From NCBI GenBank assembly GCA_013202295.1, contig JABMRT010000172.1, positions 1 to 35,153 on the forward strand: 35,153 bases of DNA. Reading direction: 5' to 3'. Positions 16,763 to 25,102 of this stretch are shown in pieces. Origin of the DNA: Candidatus Zhuqueibacterota bacterium (GTDB taxonomy: Bacteria; Zhuqueibacterota; QNDG01; JABMRT01). The notes under the pieces were generated by a model, which had not been told where the DNA came from, did no database searches, and was given only the letters and a program-made list of their open reading frames with translations. A program made the position numbers and the translations under genes. Every line of letters starts with the position of its first letter. The stretch's first letter is position 1.

Positions 16763-17188
16763 ATGATAAAAAATAGATATTTCAAGTTTGTCCCAATCGG
16801 GATTATGCTCATCTTCACCGGATTTCATTGCACCTATCCGGATATGGGCGCACCGCGGCCTCGAAACACACGGCCCAGCCGTGCGGTTCGCGTGTTTACG
16901 GGCAAAGCATCCTATTACGGTCCCAAGTTTCATGGCCGAAAAACTGCGAACGGAGAGACCTTTGATCAGCATGGATTGACCGCTGCGCATAAAACGTGGC
17001 CTTTCAATACGGTTTGCCGCGTCACCAATCGATCTAACAACAAGCAAGTGACAGTCCGCATCAACGATCGTGGGCCTTTCGTGGCCGGTCGGATGATTGA
17101 CTTGTCCTATGGCGCAGCCAAAGCAATTGACGGTGTCATTGAAGGCGTAATGGATGTTAAAATCGAGATCCTAAAATGGGGAGAATAA
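16763..17188 (+). CDS. rlpA: RlpA-like double-psi beta-barrel protein
   Basis: 141 residues. The N-terminus is hydrophobic (residues 7-22) and ends in TGFHC, a possible lipobox with Cys23. The DPBB domain covers about 43-140: GKASYYGPKFHGRKTANGE, FDQHGLTAAHKTWPFNT, VRINDRGPF, RMIDLSYGAAKAI. These match RlpA, a lipoprotein of the cell envelope that in Pseudomonas is a lytic transglycosylase acting on denuded peptidoglycan at septa. The C-terminal SPOR domain found in many RlpA proteins is absent, so septal targeting would need another route. It starts one base after the fetB stop, so translation is probably coupled. Confidence 0.88.
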   Translation: MIKNRYFKFVPIGIMLIFTGFHCTYPDMGAPRPRNTRPSRAVRVFTGKASYYGPKFHGRKTANGETFDQHGLTAAHKTWPFNTVCRVTNRSNNKQVTVRINDRGPFVAGRMIDLSYGAAKAIDGVIEGVMDVKIEILKWGE

Positions 17189-17214
17189 ATTCATATAATA
17201 GGGGACTTGGAATC

Positions 17215-18597
17215 ATGAAGACATTATTCGTTCTTTTCATGGTATGTTTAATGATGTGCAATGTATCTGCTGGACAGAAGTCCTTTAAGCCGAATTGGAA
17301 ATCGCTTGATGCGCGTTCCACACCGGAGTGGTTTTTAGATGCCAAATTCGGGATCTTCATCCACTGGGGCGTATATTCTGTGCCCGCGTTTGCACCCAAA
17401 GATGTCAGTGTCTATGCACGCTACGCCGAGTGGTACTGGAACCGACAGATGTCACCCGACATGGAAGGCCATGAGTCCTTCAAAACTTTTCATGATCGAG
17501 TTTATGGTCCTGATGTTCAATACCAAGACTTTGCCACACAGTTCAAGGCTGAGATGTTTGATCCCAATGCCTGGGCGGATCTGTTCAAACGGGCAGGTGC
17601 CAAATACGTGGTCCTAACCAGCAAACATCATGATGGATTCTGTCTCTGGCCGAGCCCGCATAGTTGGAACTGGAACGCAGTCGATGCGGGCCCGCATCGG
17701 GATTTGGTTGGCGACCTTTCCAATTCAGTCAAAGCAGCCGGAATTCAGATGGGATATTATTTTTCAATGTATGAGTGGTTTAATCCGCTCTATCATTCCA
17801 GCTTGTCTGAATACATCGAGACACATATGTGGCCCCAGCTTAAAGATCTGGTTACACGGTATGAACCTGCTGTGGTCTGGTCCGATGGCGAGTGGGATCA
17901 TCCCAGCGCAGCTTGGAAAAGCCCTGAATTTCTGGCCTGGCTTTATAATGAATCGTCTGTCCGAGATTTTGTTGCTGTAAATGATCGATGGGGCAAAGAG
18001 ACTCGCGGAATCCACGGCGGATATTATACGACTGAATATAGCCTGGTTCATGATAAAGAGGTCTCTGATGAGGGTATTCAGCATCCCTGGGAGGAATGCC
18101 GAGGGATTGGCCATTCGTTTGGTTACAATCGGGCAGAGACTCTTGAGGATTACTCCACAGCGAAAGATCTCATTCATCTGCTGGCGGATCTGGTCAGCAA
18201 GGGTGGGAATCTGTTGCTCGATATCGGTCCCACAGCGGATGGACGAATTCCTGTGATTATGGAAGAGAGGTTGTTGCAGATCGGTGCCTGGCTGGATCTG
18301 AATGGCGAGGCCATTTACGGTACACGGCGCTGGAGAGTCCAAAAAGAAAATGATAGTGTGGTTTATACATCCAAGGGATCGGATGTGTATGCGATATGCC
18401 TTGAATGGCCGGGATCGGTTCTAACGCTTCAACATCCAAAGCCTTCATCAGAATCTAAGATTTTACTGCTTGGTGTTCAAGATCCATTAGAATGGAAGAA
18501 AACTGAGACGGGTATTGAGATTCAAATTCCCGATGCATTGTTACGGGAGATGACTGTGAATCATGCGTGGGTCGTAAAATTATCTAATATTCAATAA
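17215..18597 (+). CDS. Secreted alpha-L-fucosidase, GH29
   Basis: 460 residues from ATG 17215, which begins a signal peptide (MKTLFVLFMVCLMMCNVSAG). An in-frame ATG at 17176 overlaps rlpA and would place 13 polar residues before the signal. GH29 features: PEWFLDAKFGIFIHWGVYSVPAF (38-60), FDPNAWADLFKRAGAKYVVLTSKHHDGF (115-142), MGYYFSMYEW (179-188), and VVWSDGEWD with Asp224 as nucleophile candidate. Then GNLLLDIGPTADGRIP, typical of the family's C-terminal catalytic region. GH29 enzymes release L-fucose from glycans by a retaining mechanism. This one is probably periplasmic or secreted. The following HAD and kinase-aldolase genes, 31 and 19 bases apart, may process the released sugar. Confidence 0.92.
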   Translation: MKTLFVLFMVCLMMCNVSAGQKSFKPNWKSLDARSTPEWFLDAKFGIFIHWGVYSVPAFAPKDVSVYARYAEWYWNRQMSPDMEGHESFKTFHDRVYGPDVQYQDFATQFKAEMFDPNAWADLFKRAGAKYVVLTSKHHDGFCLWPSPHSWNWNAVDAGPHRDLVGDLSNSVKAAGIQMGYYFSMYEWFNPLYHSSLSEYIETHMWPQLKDLVTRYEPAVVWSDGEWDHPSAAWKSPEFLAWLYNESSVRDFVAVNDRWGKETRGIHGGYYTTEYSLVHDKEVSDEGIQHPWEECRGIGHSFGYNRAETLEDYSTAKDLIHLLADLVSKGGNLLLDIGPTADGRIPVIMEERLLQIGAWLDLNGEAIYGTRRWRVQKENDSVVYTSKGSDVYAICLEWPGSVLTLQHPKPSSESKILLLGVQDPLEWKKTETGIEIQIPDALLREMTVNHAWVVKLSNIQ

Positions 18598-18628
18598 TTC
18601 ATGAAATTAAGAAAATTAAGGAAATTTA

Positions 18629-19384
18629 ATGATAGAAGCTGTTCTATTTGACATTGACAACACATTAATCTTGTTTGATGAAACGAAGTTTTTTGAGGCG
18701 TATATCTCGAAACTCACTCCGGTCTATGTAGACGTATTCAGTCCAGAAGAATTTTACAAGCGGCTGATCGGCGGATCACGAGCGATGCTTCGTAACAACG
18801 GACAGAAATCCAACGCCGATTATTATATGAATACTTTTTGTCATGGCATGGGAGAAAAACGCGAGGAGTTCTGGAACCGTTTTGAGCGGTTTTATGATAC
18901 GGAATTTGATGCGTTCTCCGATCTAGTCACTCCGATTGAAGGAGTGTCCGAAATATTTAATGAGATCCATGAAATAGGACTGAAGATAGTGATTGCCTCT
19001 CATCCATTATGGCCAGAGCGTGTTCAGCAGATTCGACTCAACTGGGCTGGTTTGGATGGTTTTCCATATGACTGGATCACGCACATTGAAAACACTAAAT
19101 ACTGTAAACCGCAGGTTGAGTATTATCAAGAAATATCCGATAGCATTCAAATTCCCCCTGAAAAATGTTTGATGGTGGGCAATGATCCAGTGAATGATAT
19201 GGTGGCCGGACTGGCTGGAATGAAAACCTATCTTGTCACGGATGCGAAAGAACAGGGATTTGAATCCTTTCCCATGTCGCAGGAAATTCGCGAACAGGTA
19301 CATCAACCGATCCCCAATCCTGATTTCACCGGATTGCTTTCCGATGTTCCGTATGTCGTTGCCAAGCTGTTATCCTCCTCATGA
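18629..19384 (+). CDS. HAD superfamily hydrolase
   Basis: 251 residues. HAD motifs: I, LFDIDNTL with nucleophile Asp8 and acid/base Asp10; II, IASHP with Ser123; III, Lys159 in CKP; IV, GNDPVNDM with Asp185 and Asp189. A helical cap covers roughly 17-100. The fold class matches small-molecule phosphatases such as phosphoglycolate-phosphatase-like enzymes; the substrate is unknown. A GGAAA-like site precedes ATG 18629. Its place between the fucosidase and the kinase-aldolase fusion suggests that it dephosphorylates a pathway intermediate, but this is inference. Confidence 0.88.
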   Translation: MIEAVLFDIDNTLILFDETKFFEAYISKLTPVYVDVFSPEEFYKRLIGGSRAMLRNNGQKSNADYYMNTFCHGMGEKREEFWNRFERFYDTEFDAFSDLVTPIEGVSEIFNEIHEIGLKIVIASHPLWPERVQQIRLNWAGLDGFPYDWITHIENTKYCKPQVEYYQEISDSIQIPPEKCLMVGNDPVNDMVAGLAGMKTYLVTDAKEQGFESFPMSQEIREQVHQPIPNPDFTGLLSDVPYVVAKLLSSS

Positions 19385-19403
19385 AACAAGTGATTGATCC
19401 TTC

Positions 19404-20963
19404 ATGCATAAATACAAGACACATGTTGAGACCAAGGAGCGCATCCAAGCCGGGCGGCCGGTTGAATCCCTGGTGGCAGAGCTTATCCAAACGGTGTATC
19501 GTGACCATTCCAAACCTGTAATCATCGCTGTGGGTGGGCCTGGAGGGACGGGGAAAACCACTTTCAGCGGAAAACTCGCGGATCACTTGGAAGACGCTGC
19601 TGTGCTTAATCTCGATCATTATAAAACTCCTCGGCAGGATCGTGTTGAGAGTAAGCTGTACGGCTCCCATCCCGACGCGAATCATATGGCCCTGATTCAC
19701 GAGCATCTGGCTAGTATCCGGTCTGGCAAGTTGTTCGAATCCCCTGTATATAATGATACAACGGGTATTGCTGATACACAGCAATCCTATCACCCGAAAC
19801 GGTTTAATGTACTCGATGGTGAAATTTCCGTCTATCGTGAGTTCCGTGATTTAATCGACTTCACGATTTTTATTGATTCGGACTGGAAAACACAGCTTAA
19901 CACCCGACTTTTCCGTGATATTCAGGACCGTGGATACTCCCGTGAAAAGGTGATCCAAATATTTTTACAAAGCAATTTGAAGGATTTTGAACAGTATGGG
20001 GCCGAGGCGAAGAACTGGGCGGATGTGCATCTCTATTGTGAATCGGATTACAGAATCACTGTGGAATCCGTCTCCAAGGAGTTGTATGAGCGATTCGAGA
20101 ACCTGTTCTCCACTGATCTGAAGACCGTGGATTTGTCGGGATTGATTGTTCCTATCCTCACACCGTTTGATGATCAGGGCGGGATCTACCGTGAAAAGTT
20201 TATCGAACACCTTGAGTTTCTGGCGCATCACGGCGTGCATCGCATCCTCGTATGCGGAACCACGGGTGAATTCTTTTCCCTAACTTCTGAAGAAAAACGG
20301 CTTTTACTTCGGCTGACCCGTTCTTACTTCCCTGGAGTCATTTTATATCTCGCAGGTGCCGAGAGCTTGGTTGGTACTTTAGAACAGATTCAATGGGCGG
20401 AAGAAGATGGCGCGGATGCGGTCCTTGTGCTGCCTCATTATTATTTATCCGGTCTGTCCGCTCAGAACCTCGCAGTCTATCTCACCAGGATTTCCGAAAA
20501 GACATCCCTTCCTCTAATCCTATATAATTTCCCAAAATATACCGGGAATTCACTCACGCCGGAAATTCTGTCACAAGTTACCCATTTTGGCGTGAAAGAT
20601 TCCTCCGCAAATCTTGACCTGTTATCACACACGCCCAATTATTTTATGGGTGGTGATTCGAAGATTCTGGAATCGCATCGTCTTGGCGGCAAGGGATTCT
20701 TCAGTGCCCGGGCCAATGTGTTTCCGGCTCTATTCATGGAGATGGAAAAGGCATTGCGTTTCGATCCTAAAGAAGCGAAGACCATCCAGCAGAAGATTAA
20801 AACGTTATCTGGAAAAATGGGGCGAGGTCATGAAATCCCCGAGCTCAAAGCGGTGATGCCATTGAGTGTGCCTGGCTATCCTGTTTCACCCAGGCTGCCA
20901 TTACTTGCTGTTTCTGATGCAGATAGGGAGAAGCTGCAAACGGCTGTTAAAGCACTGAAATAA
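19404..20963 (+). CDS. Fusion of uridine-kinase-like P-loop kinase and DHDPS/NAL-family aldolase
   Basis: 519 residues in one uninterrupted frame. Residues about 18-235 form a P-loop kinase of the uridine kinase/phosphoribulokinase type: Walker A GPGGTGKT (45-52), LNLDHYKTP with Asp71 in the usual acidic position, and the family-like PVYNDTTG, FIDSDWKTQLNTRLFRDI and YSREKVIQIF segments. Residues about 243-519 form a class I aldolase barrel of the DHDPS/NAL family: GLIVPILTPFD, GTTGEFFSLT (285-294), ILYNFPKYTG with Tyr374, and GVKDSS with Schiff-base Lys398. The Arg that follows YNxPS in true DapA is replaced by Tyr379, so lysine synthesis is unlikely; a 2-keto-acid or sugar-acid aldolase is more likely. 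The fusion is unusual. ATG 19404 has a weak ribosome site. Confidence 0.88.
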   Translation: MHKYKTHVETKERIQAGRPVESLVAELIQTVYRDHSKPVIIAVGGPGGTGKTTFSGKLADHLEDAAVLNLDHYKTPRQDRVESKLYGSHPDANHMALIHEHLASIRSGKLFESPVYNDTTGIADTQQSYHPKRFNVLDGEISVYREFRDLIDFTIFIDSDWKTQLNTRLFRDIQDRGYSREKVIQIFLQSNLKDFEQYGAEAKNWADVHLYCESDYRITVESVSKELYERFENLFSTDLKTVDLSGLIVPILTPFDDQGGIYREKFIEHLEFLAHHGVHRILVCGTTGEFFSLTSEEKRLLLRLTRSYFPGVILYLAGAESLVGTLEQIQWAEEDGADAVLVLPHYYLSGLSAQNLAVYLTRISEKTSLPLILYNFPKYTGNSLTPEILSQVTHFGVKDSSANLDLLSHTPNYFMGGDSKILESHRLGGKGFFSARANVFPALFMEMEKALRFDPKEAKTIQQKIKTLSGKMGRGHEIPELKAVMPLSVPGYPVSPRLPLLAVSDADREKLQTAVKALK

Positions 20964-21133
20964 AACGAGCTAAACCAACATATTTTAGGTGCTATGTTGA
21001 TTCGAGTGGATTGGTGAATGATCAAATTGAAATGTTTTTGTTTGAACCATTGGACATTCGAATCTGTATGTTATTTGGATATTAGGATTTGGCTATTTAT
21101 TCCAACTTAAGAAGATCAAAATAGGATTACTTT
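20964..21133. other. Intergenic gap, no feature seen
   Basis: 170 bp of AT-rich DNA after the fusion gene. I found no hairpin with a T tract and no -35/-10 pair at good spacing, although the downstream ATPase probably needs a promoter here. Confidence 0.4.
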
Positions 21134-21847
21134 ATGCATTTAGAATCCATACGACTTCATCCGGATCAGTATCCCACGCAGGATGCGTATCCATTCAATC
21201 TTCCACTTTTTCGCGACACAGGAGATGTACATTTCCGTACGCCCATTACATTCTTTATCGGTGAGAATGGAAGCGGCAAATCCACATTGCTTGAAGCAAT
21301 CAGCCGCAAGTGCCGGATTCATATTTGGGGGGAATCCAAATGCAGGAGGGCGCGATATAATCCCCATGAGAAAACCCTTCACCAATATCTTACCCTTCAA
21401 TGGAAAAACGGCAAGGTGCCCGGTTCATTCTTCGGATCCCAGATATTTAGTCAATTTGCTGAATTGCTGGAAACCTGGTCCATTGGCGATCCGGGGGTGC
21501 TGGATTATTTCGGAGGAGAGTCTCTGGTTACACAGTCACACGGGCAATCATTGATGTCCTTTTTCCAGAACCGTTTCGGAATCAAAGGATTGTATCTTCT
21601 CGATGAACCTGAAACCGCGTTGTCTCCCAAAACCCAATTGATCTTTTTAAAGATGCTCGGTGAGATCAGCAAAGAGGAGCACGCACAATTTGTCATAGCA
21701 ACCCATTCACCGATTCTTTTAGCCCTTCCGAATGCGGATATCTATTCCTTCAATGATTCCAGTCTGAAAAAAATCCAGTACGAAGAGACTGATTACTTCC
21801 GGGTATATAAAGAATTTATGTTAAATCGTGAGAAATTTTTATCCTGA
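21134..21847 (+). CDS. Predicted AAA/ABC-type ATPase (COG3910-like)
   Basis: 237 residues. Single ABC-ATPase-like domain of the RecF/SMC-related group: Walker A GENGSGKST (43-51), a short signature-like SHGQSL (135-140), Walker B YLLDEPE (154-160) and switch His in ATHSPILLALP. The sequence between Walker A and the signature is short, with no long coiled coil, so this is not an SMC or Rad50. COG3910-type stand-alone ATPases are widespread but uncharacterised; some relatives belong to OLD- or RloC-like defence proteins, but no nuclease or toxin partner is visible here. The last 9 bases overlap the convergent flippase-like gene. Confidence 0.85.
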   Translation: MHLESIRLHPDQYPTQDAYPFNLPLFRDTGDVHFRTPITFFIGENGSGKSTLLEAISRKCRIHIWGESKCRRARYNPHEKTLHQYLTLQWKNGKVPGSFFGSQIFSQFAELLETWSIGDPGVLDYFGGESLVTQSHGQSLMSFFQNRFGIKGLYLLDEPETALSPKTQLIFLKMLGEISKEEHAQFVIATHSPILLALPNADIYSFNDSSLKKIQYEETDYFRVYKEFMLNREKFLS

Positions 21848-22894
21848 AGCAGATGGGGATTTTATTGTCTTGGTGGATTCAGCTGCAGGGCTTATGGTGC
21901 GCATCAGGATGATGCCGCCAATGATAACTCCAAAATAAGTTGTGAAAAAACGCCAGAGGATGGAGAAGATGGAAACCAGGTGATTTGCGATAATCAATGA
22001 CATCAGTGTCGCGCAACTGGTTTCTGCGAGAAAGCTGGCACCCGGTGTAGGGCAGAAGTAAATCAAGAAGATAATGAGAATCTGAATGGAAACGACCTGC
22101 CAAAAATCAGGATGTTGATTCATCCCTTGCAATATGACATAAGCCATTAAGCATTTGTTAAAATAGAGAACCGCTGTCAGCCAAATATTATGGACCATCA
22201 GCATTTTATCAGTTTCCCAGTAATATTTGACATGTTCCTGATATGTATGAATGAAGGATTCAATTTTATCCGCGAATGCTTCTCTTTTTGACCAGAATTT
22301 TAGTCGCAGAACCATCCATTCGATTGCCCTCCCAATAATCATTGGACGAAACAGGAAGACCAGAAAGCCGACAAAAGCCACGTAAAAGATGGCACTGCTG
22401 AAGTTCAGCATGAATTGAAACTTGAAGTCCGTGTATGTTTGGGCCACCCAGCGGATGACCATAATCCCGGCCATTAAAAGAAACGATAAGGTGGCTATGA
22501 AATTCATCATGCTTACGGATGTGGCTCCAGCAACGGAAATGCCGTACCGATTTAGTATGTAGATTTGAGCTACGCCGCCACCTGTCTGAAAGGGTGTGGC
22601 AGCAGCGAGAAAGATATTGGCCAGATTGGCCTTGAACGCGGCCCAAAATGTGTTTCGATCCGAGAGATCAGATATTTTCCGAATGAAGATCCAGATACGG
22701 CCGGCTCCTGAAATAAGGTCAACTCCGATCAACAGGATTGCGATTAGAAAGAACCGTCCCTGAAAACTTTTTAATGCCTCGAGGGTCTCACGTGAACCGG
22801 TTAGATAAAAGATAACACTGAATCCGATTAACGTAAGAATCAGGAAAATTCGAAGGCCGTGATTGATGGTTTTTTTTGATAAACTGACAGTCAT
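21839..22894 (-). CDS. Flippase-like / lysylphosphatidylglycerol synthase TM-region protein (UPF0104)
   Basis: About 351 residues from ATG 22894. The frame stays open to a TTG at 22945 inside the radical SAM gene; neither start has a strong ribosome site and I prefer the ATG. The protein has about eight hydrophobic helices (first IFLILTLIGFSVIFYLTG). It carries family features NLANIFLAAATPFQTGGGVAQIYIL and, near the end, YFCPTPGASFLAETSC, which match TIGR00374/COG0392. Relatives form the membrane half of MprF or help translocate lipid-linked glycans. No synthase domain is fused. Last gene of the minus-strand ABC/radical SAM operon, so a lipid or lipid-linked substrate is plausible. Confidence 0.85.
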   Translation of the reverse strand: MTVSLSKKTINHGLRIFLILTLIGFSVIFYLTGSRETLEALKSFQGRFFLIAILLIGVDLISGAGRIWIFIRKISDLSDRNTFWAAFKANLANIFLAAATPFQTGGGVAQIYILNRYGISVAGATSVSMMNFIATLSFLLMAGIMVIRWVAQTYTDFKFQFMLNFSSAIFYVAFVGFLVFLFRPMIIGRAIEWMVLRLKFWSKREAFADKIESFIHTYQEHVKYYWETDKMLMVHNIWLTAVLYFNKCLMAYVILQGMNQHPDFWQVVSIQILIIFLIYFCPTPGASFLAETSCATLMSLIIANHLVSIFSILWRFFTTYFGVIIGGIILMRTISPAAESTKTIKSPSASG

Positions 22895-22920
22895 ATATTT
22901 TGGATTCGATTCATAAGGAT

Positions 22921-23898
22921 TTATAAACTGGCTCTGGTTGACCAAATGTCACGCACCAATTCCCATATCGGTTTTTCTGTGTTGGCGCGTAGACTGATAA
23001 AGCATTGATCACAGGTGTTGTGACGCACAAAAATTTGTTTAATCTCTTTATGTGTTTTATAAGCCAGATCCTTTTTCATGGCGCAGGGGCAGATCGATCC
23101 ATCTGGGTTGACCACAAATGAACGTTTGCCGACTTTACAGTTGCCTGTTTTTGCGCCGTTTTCAAAGAAGGCGTAGTATCGATTCAGTATCTCCTCGGAT
23201 GAAAAGATTAGAGAACCTTGACGTTTGGCCTCAATCAATTGATCCATAACGGCTCTGAATTTTTTTAAATCCTCAGCAGACCGGATAAGTAAATCTTCAT
23301 CCCCCGTCCGACCTGAAGTATACATGCTGAAATTCAGAGCGGCGCCCCAGCCTTCGACTATGCGGAGATTGTCCATTAAATAAGGATAATTTTTACGCGT
23401 CACGGCGGTGATCATGGTGACATCATTATTGCCTTTGGCCATGATTTTTGGAATAAGCTCATCCAAATGTTTGAACAAGCCTTTCACTTTTCGATTCTCA
23501 TCATGCCTCTCATCCGGGAAATCAATTGATATTGAGAACTTGTCAACACCGGCCGCTTTAAGTTCATCATACTTTTCTTCAGTGAGTAAACCTGCGTTGG
23601 TGACAAAAACAAGATAGGGCATATGACCGGGATTGTGAAATGCTTTAACGATGTCGAGATAATCTTTCCGCATCATGGGTTCACCACCTGAAATCTGAAC
23701 CACAATGGGTTTGGCTTCTTTATAGATCCGTAGATACTCCTCAATTGAGGCTCGCTTTTCATCCTTGATGTGTTCACCTTTATCGCAATGCAGACAATTC
23801 GCGTTGCAGTTGTGTGTAATTTCAATAGATATCGCCCAGGGGCGACTCATTAGATTGTTGGCTATCCAACCTGAAGCAGCTTCAAATTCCCTTGACAT
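22921..23898 (-). CDS. Radical SAM protein with SPASM-like C-terminal cysteines
   Basis: 325 residues. The [4Fe-4S] motif is CNANCLHC (Cys31, 35, 38), followed by the SAM-binding QISGGEP (68-74) and barrel segments LVFVTNAGLL and DKFSISIDFPDERHDENR. The C-terminal region holds further cysteines: Cys254, the pair SICPC (270, 272), and CDQC (296, 299). They are arranged like a SPASM or twitch auxiliary cluster, with the typical FVVNPDGSI. Such proteins modify peptides, or act in lipid, sugar or cofactor synthesis. No precursor peptide ORF is evident within the operon. Its neighbours are two ABC-2 permease genes upstream (46-base gap) and a flippase-like protein downstream (26-base gap). The substrate is unknown. 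Confidence 0.9.
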   Translation of the reverse strand: MSREFEAASGWIANNLMSRPWAISIEITHNCNANCLHCDKGEHIKDEKRASIEEYLRIYKEAKPIVVQISGGEPMMRKDYLDIVKAFHNPGHMPYLVFVTNAGLLTEEKYDELKAAGVDKFSISIDFPDERHDENRKVKGLFKHLDELIPKIMAKGNNDVTMITAVTRKNYPYLMDNLRIVEGWGAALNFSMYTSGRTGDEDLLIRSAEDLKKFRAVMDQLIEAKRQGSLIFSSEEILNRYYAFFENGAKTGNCKVGKRSFVVNPDGSICPCAMKKDLAYKTHKEIKQIFVRHNTCDQCFISLRANTEKPIWELVRDIWSTRASL

Positions 23899-23944
23899 AG
23901 TAATCCTCTAAAAGATTGGAGTTGAAATTGATTAAATTAAGTTC

Positions 23945-25102
23945 CTATACGAGTTGTTCCGTTTTTCGTAGCCGTTTGAAAATTAATGCAAAGAGTAAAG
24001 AAAACAGGATGGCGAATCCCGCTTGCCCTAAAATATAGGGGAGTACATCATTGAAGCCGTCTCCGAACGAGATCAATCGGTGAAATCCTTTCAGCGCAAG
24101 GCCTGACGGCAGGAAGAGTGCTGCTTTCTGCATCCAATCCGGAGTGACCTCAATGGGCCACCAGCACCCGCTGAATGCGGCCATACCTAATCCGCTGATG
24201 ATGCTGATGCCGAGTAGTTTTTCACCATTCCGGATCAGAAATCCTAAAATTAGTCCAAGTGCTCCGATTGATGTGGCGAATGTCAGGGTAATCAGAATGA
24301 GTGCAGGGATCGAATTGCCAAGATAGACTCCGAAGCCAAGCCGCCCAACCGCCAACAGGATGGTCATTTGAATGACGCCTACCATAATAGCACCCAGCAA
24401 TTTTCCGAAGTAAATTTGCGAGAAACTGATCGGAGCCAGTCGTGTTCGTCGAAGCAATCCCTTTGCCTTCTCTTCATAGAGCATACTTCCTGCATAGATA
24501 AAGAGGATAAGCAGGGTGAACTGCACAATCTGGGCGGGCACCTGTCCTTCAAATCCCGACGGGATGGTTTCATGAACTCCCGCATAACTTGATTCCAAAT
24601 TGATGAGGGGAGGACGGTCGTCCAACATCTGGAAGCCCTTCTCATCGATTTTACGATGTTTCACCTTCAATTCAGCAAGATCAGCAAGCATCCGATATGC
24701 TGATTTCCGGACGCCCATTTCAGCAGCCATTCCGGCCTCGATATTCGCGTCGGTTCGAGATTGATAGGTGAGCGTGTCTTTTTTTCCTTTGAGTAAACGG
24801 TTTGTAAAATTCTTCGGTATAGTTAATAATCGAAGCGGCAGTTCTTCAGGGGGCTGCTCCTCGAATCTGATGTCCAGGCTTTCAGACTCCATGGACCTGA
24901 TCAACCGCTCAGAAAGCATCCCGCTATCCTGATTTAAAACGGATAGTGACGCCTTGGCCTGAGTGTTATCATTTTGGTGTCGAAATGCGCTGCCGAATAC
25001 CACCATATAAAGACAGGGTACGATCAGCATCCAGATCACGGAGGTTTTATCCCGGGCGAGAAGCCGCAATGATTGGAGGGCGAGTGTCCAAATTGATTTC
25101 AT
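23945..25102 (-). CDS. ABC-2 type transporter permease (second subunit)
   Basis: 385 residues. One membrane helix near the N-terminus (TSVIWMLIVPCLYMVVFGSAF), a large extracytoplasmic region about 40-200 rich in charged residues, then five or so helices (VQFTLLILFIYAG, IMVGVIQMTILLAVG, ALILITLTFATSIGALGLILGFLI and others). This is the standard layout of ABC-2 exporters such as YbhS/YbhR or YhhJ. Its start overlaps the stop of the preceding permease by four bases (25099-25102, ATGA), so translation is coupled and the two probably form a heterodimer driven by the ATPase at 26343-27269. The radical SAM gene follows downstream. Confidence 0.9.
   Translation of the reverse strand: MKSIWTLALQSLRLLARDKTSVIWMLIVPCLYMVVFGSAFRHQNDNTQAKASLSVLNQDSGMLSERLIRSMESESLDIRFEEQPPEELPLRLLTIPKNFTNRLLKGKKDTLTYQSRTDANIEAGMAAEMGVRKSAYRMLADLAELKVKHRKIDEKGFQMLDDRPPLINLESSYAGVHETIPSGFEGQVPAQIVQFTLLILFIYAGSMLYEEKAKGLLRRTRLAPISFSQIYFGKLLGAIMVGVIQMTILLAVGRLGFGVYLGNSIPALILITLTFATSIGALGLILGFLIRNGEKLLGISIISGLGMAAFSGCWWPIEVTPDWMQKAALFLPSGLALKGFHRLISFGDGFNDVLPYILGQAGFAILFSLLFALIFKRLRKTEQLV

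Noticed and set aside
17764-18342. 192-codon minus-strand frame inside the fucosidase gene
   Set aside because: Complete overlap with a confident GH29 gene, and no family motif in the antisense protein.
22870-22877. A8 tract (minus strand) near the flippase-like start as a contingency tract
   Set aside because: It encodes Lys-Lys in frame and A runs of this length are common in AT-rich DNA. There is no sign of frame disruption.
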